From: an uncultured Myxococcales bacterium
Lineage (GTDB): Bacteria; Myxococcota_A; UBA9042
Assembly: GCA_903896545.1 (NCBI GenBank)
Contig: CAITYF010000099.1
Location: 1 to 60,560 of the forward strand
DNA: 60,560 nt
Reading direction: 5' to 3'
Shown: positions 9,398-16,917 of the stretch, in pieces
Numbering within the stretch: position 1 is the stretch's first letter
Layout: each line of letters starts with the position of its first letter
Position numbers and translations under genes: made by a program
Notes under the pieces: model-generated
Databases searched by the model: none
What the model saw: only the letters and a program-made list of their open reading frames with translations
What the model was told of the DNA's origin: nothing

Positions 9398-9898
9398 ATG
9401 CCACACCTGCGCCCCACCGCTCTTTTGGCGTTGCTCACGCTCCTGGCTGCGAGTTTGACTGGCTGCTACAACACGTACCGCGTGCCGGCCGACGAGTTCC
9501 GCAAGCTGCAGTCCGCTGGTGCTGTGATCGAAGACCAGAAGCTCGCGAGCGTCATCTCGCCGGAAGAAATCTCGGCGCTGGAAAAGCGTGGTGAGAACGA
9601 TCTCGTGACGGTCGTCGACGACAAGACCGAGAAAGTCGGCGTCAACCGCGACACGCGTCTGTTCGTGCGCTCCGAGGGTGGCCGTCGCTACCAGGTCACG
9701 GCGTTCAACTTCTCGATGGCGTCCAGCCAGCTCGTGGCCTCCGACCGCGACTACCTGCTGCCGCTGTCGGAAGTGAAGTCCTTTGAAGTCGATCACTTGT
9801 CGACGGGCAAGACTGTCGTGCTGATCGGCGCGGGCGCGCTTGTCGCCGCCGGTCTGATCGTCGGTATCATCGTCGCGTCGGGCAGCAAGTCCTTCTGA
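9398..9898 (+). CDS. Small lipoprotein with C-terminal membrane segment
   Basis: The 166-residue product has a lipoprotein signal peptide with lipobox LTGC (Cys23). It then has a soluble region of about 105 residues and a C-terminal hydrophobic segment rich in Gly, Ala, Val and Ile (about 140-160). The soluble part has a paired-strand look and a VTAFNFSMASSQL stretch reminiscent of short uncharacterised beta-rich lipoproteins. GAGGA precedes ATG 9398 at good spacing. It lies between two envelope-related genes. I do not recognise a named family. A lipid-anchored protein that also spans a membrane is unusual; the C-terminal segment might instead pack against a partner. Confidence 0.75.
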   Translation: MPHLRPTALLALLTLLAASLTGCYNTYRVPADEFRKLQSAGAVIEDQKLASVISPEEISALEKRGENDLVTVVDDKTEKVGVNRDTRLFVRSEGGRRYQVTAFNFSMASSQLVASDRDYLLPLSEVKSFEVDHLSTGKTVVLIGAGALVAAGLIVGIIVASGSKSF

Positions 9899-9905
9899 TG
9901 TTGTT

Positions 9906-9915
9906 GACCGCGGTC
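9906..9915. promoter_or_regulatory. Perfect 10-bp palindrome GACCGCGGTC
   Basis: GACCGCGGTC lies in the 83-base gap before the transglycosylase gene. A possible operator, but a 10-bp palindrome in GC-rich DNA may be chance. Confidence 0.2.
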
Positions 9916-9981
9916 GAACCTCACGCGCTGCGGATCGGCGCCACTTTGATCGCCGACTTCGGTCTGTGTGAATAAGCCAAC

Positions 9982-12936
9982 ATGACAGCCGTCCAGCCTA
10001 GCGCGCCGCCAGCGCCTCGCGTCCCCTCCGCGACCGCGCGACCGTGGCTCCTGCGCGTTTGCGTAGCGATTGCCGCGCTTTTCGGCTTTGGCTTGGGCAT
10101 CTTCTACTTCGCCCTGCCGGGCTTGCTCACCGACAAGGTCACCGCCGGACTCATCCAGCGCGCTGAAAAACGCGGCGTGAAGCTGACCGTCGGCAAGGTC
10201 TGGTTCGAGCCCTTGAGCGCGCTCACGCTGGACAACGTCGAACTTGGCGACGCGAACCATCCCGACATGCCGCCGATCGCGCGCATCGCGCGGCTTCAGG
10301 TCAAGTACGAGATTGGCGGTCTGTTTTCGCCCAAGTTATATCTCCAGACGGTGTTGCTGGAGTCGCCGGACTTATACATCCGCCGCGACGCGAACGGCAC
10401 GTGGAACGCGCAAAGTGTGATCGACCGCTTGCTGAAGCCGCGCGAGGACGACGAAGAAGCCAAGGGCGGTGGTTGGCGGAAGTACGTGTCCAAACACCTG
10501 CCGGACATCGAAATGCGCCAGTTGCGCGCGGCATTTGACGACGAACACAGCCAGACACCGGCCAAGCTGGCTGGTCTGGATCTGCACCACTTGCGGGTGT
10601 CGGGCGCGGCGCTGAGTCTGAAGAACACGTCGGCGGTCGCTGAGACGCAGAACATCGTGCTGCAAGCGTCGGCGCGCGTGGCGGGAATGGCGGACGCGGT
10701 CCAATTGAGCGGCAAGCTGGATCGACCAAGCGACGGCAAGGAACTCGGTAACGGCGAGTTGACGCTGCGGCTCCCCGGCGAGATGGCCGTGGACATGGGC
10801 GGATGGCGGGCGCAGGTCGGCTTGCTGACGGCGCGGACGGACGGCTCGATTGCGTTGGGGCGCGTGCAGCTGGCGCAGACGACGGGGACCAGTCAATTCG
10901 CGCTGGATATTCAAGAAATCGCCATCAAGCTGAGTCCGCTGCCGGGACCCGAGGTTGTGTTGCCAGAAGCGCTACAGGCGAAGATCCCGTCGTTCGCGAA
11001 GCAGCTGCTGCGACGCGTAACGGAAGTGTCGATCGAAGAACCGGTCATCGTCGGCAAGCGTCAGGAGAAGCCCAAGGAAGCCGCAACGCCGGACGACGAC
11101 GAAGAAGAAGCTGCGGAAGAACTGGCGCTCGACGGCGGCAAGAAAGCGGCAAAGACCGCCAAAAACGCCAAGGCGGAGAAGGCGGCCAAGGAAGCCAAAG
11201 ACGCAGCGGCGGCGGCCAAGAAGGTGCCCGACGGTCCGGAGGGCGCAGCGATTCGCAACGGCTTGGCGACGGCGTTTTCCGCGGGCGCAGACAAGTTGGA
11301 GCGCAGCCTGACCAAGCTGAAGACCGTGATGGCGGCGATTCCAGTGCCGCTCATCACCGTACAGCGCGGGCGTGCGCGGTTCTCCGATGAAAAAGGCGCC
11401 GCGGGTGGTCAGGCGCGTGAGCTGTCCGACTTCTCGGCCAAGTTGCAGCGCAAAGCCGGCGACGACGTGGCACGGCTGGAGATGGCTTTTCACACGCCCG
11501 GGCGGCAGGAGACCAACCAGATCGAGAGCCGGGTGGACACCAAGACCGGCGATGTCGAGCTCAAGATGCAGCTGGAGCACTTGCCGCTGGCCGCGTACGC
11601 CGCGATTCTGCCGCCCAGCGTGATTCCGCAGGAAGGCAGTGCGATCCGTGATGCCGCAGTGACGCTGCTCTACACCGCGACTTCGGGGCAGTTGACGCTC
11701 GAAGGACACGGCAAAGTTGAGCATCTGGACGCGGAGATCACACGGATTTCGCGCTCGCGACTGGAAGATCTGGTCGTGGAAGCGCGCGGCAAGCTGGCGT
11801 TTGACCTCCGCAAGGAAGAGCTGAAGCTGGACGAAGCCGAAGTCGTCGTCGGCAAGACGCACGCGGTTATCCAAGCGACAATGAAGCGGTTCCGGACCGC
11901 GCCTTCATTCTCGATTTCACTGAAGATTCCGACCGTGCCGTGTCAGGACGTCGTGGATTCAGCGCCGCGCGGGTTTGCGCCGATGCTCGAAGGGATGACG
12001 TGTGAAGGCCAGCTGAGCGCCGAGGCGAAGCTGGCACTCGACACGGCAAACATGAACTCGCTGAAGTTGGAATGGGAGCCCGCGCTGGGCAACGTCCGCG
12101 TCACGAGCATGGGCAAGTACATCCGCTTTGACATCTTCGACGCGCCCTTTGAGCACCACGCGCGGCAAAAAGACGGCTCGCTCTACACGTTCGTTACGGG
12201 CCCTGGCGCGGACTTGTGGGCGCCGCTGGAAGGCATTTCCCCGAACTTCATCAAGGTGCTGACAACGACGGAAGACGGCGGCTTCTTTGGCCACAAGGGC
12301 TTTTCCTGGGAGTCGTTCAAGAACGCCGCGATTGAAAACCTGAAGCGCGGACGCTTTGTGCGTGGCGCATCGACCATCACGCAGCAGCTCGTGAAGAACC
12401 TGTTCTTTGTCGAACGCGAAAAAACCATCAGTCGCAAAGTGCAAGAAGCCGTGGTGACCTGGCAGATTGAACGGTCGCTGTCCAAACAGCAGATGTTGGC
12501 GCTGTACCTGAACATCATCGAACTCGGCCCGAAGATTTACGGCATCAAAGCAGCGTCGCAGCACTACTTCAACCGCGCACCGAGTGAGTTGTCGCTGCTT
12601 CAGACGATTTGGCTGGGCGACATCGTCCCGAACCCGCGGGCGTTTTATCACCAATACCGCGACGGCAAGGTCAGTGACGGCACCAAGACGACGCTCTGCT
12701 GGATCGCCGACGTGATGGTGAAGCGTGGCAAGATTGCCGAGGAAGAACGGCGTCTTTTGGGCGATTGCGGTGGCGTGTTTGCCGCAGAAATCGCACCGCC
12801 GCCGGACCGCGGTCTGGGCCACGAAGGCGACCCCGACGTTGCCTTGCCGCCCCACGAGCCGCCGCCGCCGCCACCCATTTTGTATGACCACCGGCCGCCC
12901 GCCGCGCCGAGCGTCGCGCCGAACGAGCAGCCGTAA
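9982..12936 (+). CDS. AsmA-like / GT51 peptidoglycan transglycosylase fusion
   Basis: The 984-residue product has an N-terminal transmembrane helix (about 15-40) and a long periplasmic region resembling AsmA-type repeats (about 45-640), interrupted by a Lys/Glu/Ala-rich linker near 355-420. It ends with a glycosyltransferase-51 domain (about 715-920). The GT51 motifs are all visible: E764-DGGFFGHKG with the catalytic Glu, GASTITQQLVKN from 795, RKVQEAVV, and MLALYLNIIELGP. No transpeptidase domain follows; the C-terminus is Pro-rich. It should polymerise lipid II into glycan strands at the inner membrane, like the glycosyltransferase half of class A PBPs or MtgA. The large AsmA-like part suggests an added lipid- or envelope-spanning role, which is inference. 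Confidence 0.85.
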   Translation: MTAVQPSAPPAPRVPSATARPWLLRVCVAIAALFGFGLGIFYFALPGLLTDKVTAGLIQRAEKRGVKLTVGKVWFEPLSALTLDNVELGDANHPDMPPIARIARLQVKYEIGGLFSPKLYLQTVLLESPDLYIRRDANGTWNAQSVIDRLLKPREDDEEAKGGGWRKYVSKHLPDIEMRQLRAAFDDEHSQTPAKLAGLDLHHLRVSGAALSLKNTSAVAETQNIVLQASARVAGMADAVQLSGKLDRPSDGKELGNGELTLRLPGEMAVDMGGWRAQVGLLTARTDGSIALGRVQLAQTTGTSQFALDIQEIAIKLSPLPGPEVVLPEALQAKIPSFAKQLLRRVTEVSIEEPVIVGKRQEKPKEAATPDDDEEEAAEELALDGGKKAAKTAKNAKAEKAAKEAKDAAAAAKKVPDGPEGAAIRNGLATAFSAGADKLERSLTKLKTVMAAIPVPLITVQRGRARFSDEKGAAGGQARELSDFSAKLQRKAGDDVARLEMAFHTPGRQETNQIESRVDTKTGDVELKMQLEHLPLAAYAAILPPSVIPQEGSAIRDAAVTLLYTATSGQLTLEGHGKVEHLDAEITRISRSRLEDLVVEARGKLAFDLRKEELKLDEAEVVVGKTHAVIQATMKRFRTAPSFSISLKIPTVPCQDVVDSAPRGFAPMLEGMTCEGQLSAEAKLALDTANMNSLKLEWEPALGNVRVTSMGKYIRFDIFDAPFEHHARQKDGSLYTFVTGPGADLWAPLEGISPNFIKVLTTTEDGGFFGHKGFSWESFKNAAIENLKRGRFVRGASTITQQLVKNLFFVEREKTISRKVQEAVVTWQIERSLSKQQMLALYLNIIELGPKIYGIKAASQHYFNRAPSELSLLQTIWLGDIVPNPRAFYHQYRDGKVSDGTKTTLCWIADVMVKRGKIAEEERRLLGDCGGVFAAEIAPPPDRGLGHEGDPDVALPPHEPPPPPPILYDHRPPAAPSVAPNEQP

Positions 12937-13785
12937 TCAGGCTCGCTGGCTGTCCATCCACGCCCGATCCGCTTCACCAAGAGCCCGCACGCGGGCGAAC
13001 ACAGCCTCGGTCATCGCCGCAGGGTCGTCGATTGGCTGCAGCGCATCGGCGCGGATCGGCTCACCGAACCACATGCGAATCGGGTGGTCGGCGCGGTTTG
13101 CCTTTCCGTAGCTCCGTTGCACCTCAACCTTCGCGTCATTGCTCAATCCGCCAACAAAGACCGGCACGACGAGGACGCCCGGCGCACAACCGACGATGAG
13201 TTGGCCAAGACCCGGCTTCACCTTCAAGTACGAATAGGGGTCGTCGAGCTTGCTGCGCGTGCCTTCGGGATGAATGCCGATGACGCACCCACGCCCCAAC
13301 GTCGACGCGAGCTGCTGGAAGCCAATGGGGTTCAACTCCCGCCGCCGGTCATCGCGAAAAACGGGTGGCCACATCGTTGCGCCCGCCGCGAGGAGATTCA
13401 GAAACGGCCCAATGGGGTGCGTGTAGAAGAAATCGGCGCGCACCGGGTAGGCGACTTCGTGCATGTGCCGGGTGCCGTGCTTGATGGCCGTGGAGACGAC
13501 GTACAAGTCAAAGAATGACCGGTGATTCGCCGCAAGCACGATTCCATCGACTGCGGCAGCCGACTTCAACTGCTCCAGACCGAAAATTTTCCACCGCGGC
13601 CCCGTGACCGCTCGAACGACAAACGAAAATCCCCAGCCCGACGTCGCGTGCAGCGCGCGTCGAACCAACGGCCGACGATTGGCGGCCTCCAAGAGGGGAA
13701 CAGAAATACGTTCAAAACCGCGAAGCTTGGCCGCGGGCATCGCGGGCATCGTGGCGGCAGGCGTCGTTTTATTTTGGTTTGGCAT
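12937..13785 (-). CDS. 1-acyl-sn-glycerol-3-phosphate acyltransferase-type (PlsC) protein
   Basis: The 282-residue product contains the acyltransferase motifs NHRSFFD (HX4D catalytic pair) and HPEGTRS further on, with a hydrophobic segment between them and VVPVFVGGLS after. PlsC-type enzymes transfer an acyl chain to lysophosphatidate at the inner membrane; the exact acceptor cannot be read. ATG 13785 follows GGAG at 7 bases and was preferred to the longer frame from 13803. The stop codon directly abuts that of the convergent transglycosylase gene. It is divergent from the SixA-like gene. Together with PlsB it covers both acylations of phosphatidate synthesis in this window. Confidence 0.85.
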   Translation of the reverse strand: MPNQNKTTPAATMPAMPAAKLRGFERISVPLLEAANRRPLVRRALHATSGWGFSFVVRAVTGPRWKIFGLEQLKSAAAVDGIVLAANHRSFFDLYVVSTAIKHGTRHMHEVAYPVRADFFYTHPIGPFLNLLAAGATMWPPVFRDDRRRELNPIGFQQLASTLGRGCVIGIHPEGTRSKLDDPYSYLKVKPGLGQLIVGCAPGVLVVPVFVGGLSNDAKVEVQRSYGKANRADHPIRMWFGEPIRADALQPIDDPAAMTEAVFARVRALGEADRAWMDSQRA

Positions 13786-13945
13786 GGGTGAACTCCGCCG
13801 CAAAGATAATCATTGCCGCGCGGCGCGCAACCCAAAACGCGCGGTGGTTTTCGGACAGCAGCCGCAGGGTTTGTCCGAATGCATTGCGGCGCGTCGTTCA
13901 TTCTGCGAGAGTTGCCGTGTCCGGAAACGGGCCGAGGAGTTTGCT

Positions 13946-14440
13946 ATGCGGCTGTATGTGATGCGCCACGGCGTTGCGATGGACCGGCACGATCCTGCCG
14001 CGCCCTCCGATCCCGAACGTCCGTTGACCGCGGATGGCAGCGAGCGCACACGGCTGGCCGTGCTCGGACTTGTTCGGCTCGGCGTCCGCGTCGAGCGCGT
14101 GCTGACCAGCCCGTACTTGCGCGCGACCCAGACCGCTGCCATTGCGGCAGAACCGCTCGGCGTTGCGCGCACCAGCATCGAGACGCTGGAGGCTCTGGCG
14201 CCCGCGCAAAGTGTCGACGACGCCGTGGGGGCGATTGAAGCTGGCGGCGCGCGGTCGACCTTGCTCGTGGGTCATGCGCCCGAGTTGGACGTGCTCATCG
14301 CGCGACTCGTAGGGGCAACCCAGCCGCTCACCGCGTTGAAGAAGGCAGGCGTGGCCGTTCTGGACGTCCGCGGACCGAGCGGCGGACGCCTGTTGGCGGT
14401 CTATGAGCCCAAGGTGCTTCGGCAGTTGGGCCGTCAGTAG
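13946..14440 (+). CDS. SixA-type histidine phosphatase
   Basis: The 164-residue product has the phosphoglycerate-mutase-like signature near its start, YVMRHGVA (R7-H8-G9, catalytic His8), then LTSPYLRATQTA and LVGHAPELDVL with the second His. The length matches SixA, which removes phosphate from phosphohistidine on proteins. A small-molecule phosphatase of the same superfamily is the alternative. GAGGAG lies about 7 bases before ATG 13946, and the N-terminus aligns with the family there, so the longer upstream frame is not used. Transcribed alone, divergent from the acyltransferase. Confidence 0.85.
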   Translation: MRLYVMRHGVAMDRHDPAAPSDPERPLTADGSERTRLAVLGLVRLGVRVERVLTSPYLRATQTAAIAAEPLGVARTSIETLEALAPAQSVDDAVGAIEAGGARSTLLVGHAPELDVLIARLVGATQPLTALKKAGVAVLDVRGPSGGRLLAVYEPKVLRQLGRQ

Positions 14441-14443
14441 CAG

Positions 14444-14481
14444 AAAGTTTCGATTCCATTTCAGCCCATTACAAACTTTTT
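14444..14481 (+). terminator. Possible weak terminator after the SixA-type gene
   Basis: AAAGTTT (14444-14450) and AAACTTT (14473-14479) form a perfect 7-bp inverted repeat followed by TT. The stem is AT-rich and the loop long, so the call is weak. Confidence 0.25.
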
Positions 14482-14532
14482 GACGCAACGCGTTATTTTG
14501 TCCTTGACACCATGACGCGCTGCGTTATCTTG
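14481..14532 (+). promoter_or_regulatory. Promoter with two tandem operator-like dyads
   Basis: TTGACA (14504-14509), a 16-base spacer and TATCTT (14526-14531) form a plausible promoter for the gene at 14576. Two near-identical elements, TGACGC-N3-GCGTTAT, lie at 14481-14496 and 14513-14528. Each is an imperfect dyad (TGACGC against GCGTTA), and their starts are 32 bases apart, about three helical turns. The first sits upstream of the -35 and the second fills the spacer into the -10, the arrangement expected of a repressor operator. Confidence 0.6.
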
Positions 14533-14575
14533 GATTCAAGACGGTGGCCGCACCCCAGGCCAGCGAGGAAGTGTC

Positions 14576-15118
14576 ATGGCGACTGCGAACAAAACGACGG
14601 AAACGAAAAGCCCCCTGCCCGAAGCGTTGAAGCGCTTCCCGGCGGCGGTTCAAGTAACTGAACGTGTGGAAACGGCTCGCGCCAAAGTGCAAAACGAGTT
14701 CCACGACCGAGCGCTGCGAGCGCAGGCGCGGCTTGCCGATTGGCGGGGCGTAGCGGTGCATCTGGTGGAAAAGGCGCAGGACAAAGCCCGCGCCGAAAAA
14801 GACGATGTGACGCAGCGCGTTGAAGCGCTGGTCGCCAAGCTTCCGACTTCGGGGCTGCACGTGAAGGTTTCGCCTTCCGCCGTGCTGCACGAGCGCGGTG
14901 GCGTGCTGCTGGCCGCGTGGCTCAAGCTGCCCGCGGATGTGCGCGACGACGTGCTAACGGTTGCCGGTGTGGCGACTGCCCGTCAGACGGCCCAAGTGCT
15001 GGAGGAGATCGTGGCGCTACGCGCTGAGATCGCCACCCACTGGCCGCATGTGGAATCCAAAGACGCGACGCCGACCCGTCGGCGCGCGCGCAAGGACGAG
15101 ACGCCCGCAGAGGCGTAG
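14576..15118 (+). CDS. Hypothetical helical protein (phasin-like in character)
   Basis: The 180-residue product is predicted to be mostly alpha-helical. It has a charged amphipathic N-terminal half with AQDKARAEKDDVTQRVEALV, then a more apolar middle part, and an Arg/Lys-rich tail (RRRARKDE). There is no signal peptide or transmembrane helix. Its composition recalls phasins or granule-associated proteins, but no polyhydroxyalkanoate genes are in the window and I cannot assign the family. The notable feature is its promoter, which carries two dyad elements suggesting tight repression. A hairpin follows the gene. Confidence 0.65.
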   Translation: MATANKTTETKSPLPEALKRFPAAVQVTERVETARAKVQNEFHDRALRAQARLADWRGVAVHLVEKAQDKARAEKDDVTQRVEALVAKLPTSGLHVKVSPSAVLHERGGVLLAAWLKLPADVRDDVLTVAGVATARQTAQVLEEIVALRAEIATHWPHVESKDATPTRRRARKDETPAEA

Positions 15119-15139
15119 CCCTTGCAACCAATCGAGTGT

Positions 15140-15187
15140 CCCCGCGGCTGCTGCCCTCCCCTCCCCAACCCCGATGCAGCCGCGGGG
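15140..15187 (+). terminator. Strong GC-rich hairpin
   Basis: CCCCGCGGCTGC (15140-15151) and GCAGCCGCGGGG (15176-15187) are a perfect 12-bp inverted repeat with a 24-base loop, 21 bases after the preceding stop codon. There is no adjacent T-run, so it may be a terminator or an mRNA-stabilising hairpin. Confidence 0.5.
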
Positions 15188-15250
15188 GCACCGACACTTT
15201 CCCCGCTCATCACGATTGCGTCACTGCGACGTCGCCTCACGCGCGCCCGT

Positions 15251-15279
15251 TTGCCTTGATCGCGCGTCCAGCGTAGCCT
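15251..15279 (+). promoter_or_regulatory. Putative promoter of the barrel/lipoprotein pair
   Basis: TTGCCT (15251-15256), 17-base spacer, TAGCCT (15274-15279), 43 bases before ATG 15322. The same TTG-N3/N17/TA(C/G)CCT pattern recurs before other genes here. Confidence 0.5.
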
Positions 15280-15321
15280 TCCCGACGCGGGCGCTCATCG
15301 CAGCATCGCAGTGGGGGGATC

Positions 15322-16905
15322 ATGGCATCTGTGGGCTATTGGCGTGCGCTTGACTTGTCGAGCGCGCACAAGTGGTTGCGTGTGGGTTTTGCCGGGCTCG
15401 TCGGCGTTTGCCTGCTGCCTGCTGCGGCGCATGCTGCCGACGTCGACGCTGTTGCCGACGGCGAGGACGCCACGGCGACCGATGAGACACCGCTCAAATC
15501 GGGAATGCGCTGGCATGTCAACGGGAACTGGCGCCTCGTTGGTGACAACGTGACGCCGATCGAAGTCGATGCGCCGGACGCACAGCGCTTGTCGCCCAAC
15601 GAAGCCGGTGAACACCGCCTTCGCCTCGGCGGTGACGTTCGTTACGCGCTCGAAACCGGCTTCGTTCGCGCGCTCGCCGCGGAGGTCCAAGCCGACTTCC
15701 GCCAGTCCAACTACACGGTCGACACGCCGGAGGGGTACCTCGCGCGCAAGGCGTTCGTGGAAGCAACGACGCTGGCGGGCCAATTTTCCGCGGGACGCAT
15801 GACGCAGCACTGGGGACTTGGCCTCGTCGCGCAGGACGGCGTGGACGATCCGATGCAGTTCGGAGTCAAGCGCGGCGGCGGGATCGTCGACCGCGTGCAA
15901 TACGCGATTCTGCCAGCGGCGCTCTTTCAGGGCGGCGATCCGGTCAAGGCCTTCCCGTTGGCGCTCGCCGTGGCCTATGACAAAGTCATCCAGGACGACA
16001 ACGCGCGCACGTCCAGCGACAACGCGCACCACTGGTTGGCTGCGCTTCTGTACCGCAGCACGGCGCTTGACGCCGGCTTGTATGGCGTCAAGCGCGACCA
16101 AACGGACAACATGGGCCTCGGTTTGCACGTGCTCATGGCGGACGCTTTCGCGCGGTACTCGGCGTTTTTGCCTCAAGGCGGGAAGCTGACCATCGCAGCG
16201 GAAGCGGCGTACATCGGCGGCACGACGACTTGGCTGCGCACCATCAACCAACCGGACCATCTGGATGTCGCACAATGGGGCGGCGTGCTGCGGATCGAAG
16301 GCGAGCGAGGGCCCCTGCAAGTGCGGCTCGAAGGTGGTATTGCATCGGGTGACGACCGCCCGTTTGACAGTACGCTCCACAATTTCCAGTTTGCCAGCGA
16401 TTACCACGTGGGCATCGTGCTGTTTTCGCAGTACATGCGGCTGCAATCGCGCAACACAATGGCCAACCTGGGCGACCCGCGCTTTACCAATGGCGCACCT
16501 GCAGGTGTCGAGCGCTTGGACACGCACGGCGCGGTTACGCAGGCGATGTACCTGAATCCGGTGATTCGTTTGGCCTTGCCCAAGACGCGGTCGGGCGCGA
16601 AATTCGCGTTGCTCTGGGGCATGGTCGCAGCGCGCGCGCCGGTCGCTGTGGCGGACCCGTTCCGAACCTACTTGAACGGCGGCGTACCAACCGGTCCACG
16701 TGGCGCCAAGAACCAGACGGACTTGGGCGCGGAATTCGATTCTGGCCTCACCGTAGAACAGCCGTTTGGCTTTGGCCTGTCGGCGTTCTTGCGCGCCGAC
16801 GTGGGCGTGCTCCTGCCAGGCCATGCGTATGACGCAGCCGATGGCACGTCTGCGCCGGCCGTGGCTGCGACCCAAGTGCAACTGGCGCTCCGCGGCGCGT
16901 GGTAG
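15322..16905 (+). CDS. Outer-membrane beta-barrel protein
   Basis: The 527-residue product has a long signal peptide ending near AAHA-AD (about residue 39). A series of alternating polar/apolar strands with periodic Gly, Tyr and Trp follows, and the C-terminal residue is Trp (RGAW), a usual barrel-targeting signal. Strands such as EHRLRLGGDVRYAL and QVRLEGGIASGDD are typical of large outer-membrane barrels. No specific family is recognised. GGGGGGAT precedes ATG 15322. The lipoprotein gene starts 13 bases after its stop, so the two are very probably co-transcribed and may work together at the outer membrane. Confidence 0.75.
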   Translation: MASVGYWRALDLSSAHKWLRVGFAGLVGVCLLPAAAHAADVDAVADGEDATATDETPLKSGMRWHVNGNWRLVGDNVTPIEVDAPDAQRLSPNEAGEHRLRLGGDVRYALETGFVRALAAEVQADFRQSNYTVDTPEGYLARKAFVEATTLAGQFSAGRMTQHWGLGLVAQDGVDDPMQFGVKRGGGIVDRVQYAILPAALFQGGDPVKAFPLALAVAYDKVIQDDNARTSSDNAHHWLAALLYRSTALDAGLYGVKRDQTDNMGLGLHVLMADAFARYSAFLPQGGKLTIAAEAAYIGGTTTWLRTINQPDHLDVAQWGGVLRIEGERGPLQVRLEGGIASGDDRPFDSTLHNFQFASDYHVGIVLFSQYMRLQSRNTMANLGDPRFTNGAPAGVERLDTHGAVTQAMYLNPVIRLALPKTRSGAKFALLWGMVAARAPVAVADPFRTYLNGGVPTGPRGAKNQTDLGAEFDSGLTVEQPFGFGLSAFLRADVGVLLPGHAYDAADGTSAPAVAATQVQLALRGAW

Positions 16906-16917
16906 TTGGAGGACCTC

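Noticed and set aside
12934..12939. Overlap or fusion at the convergent stop codons of the transglycosylase and acyltransferase
   Set aside because: The two stop codons merely abut (TAA then TCA), which is ordinary compact convergent packing.
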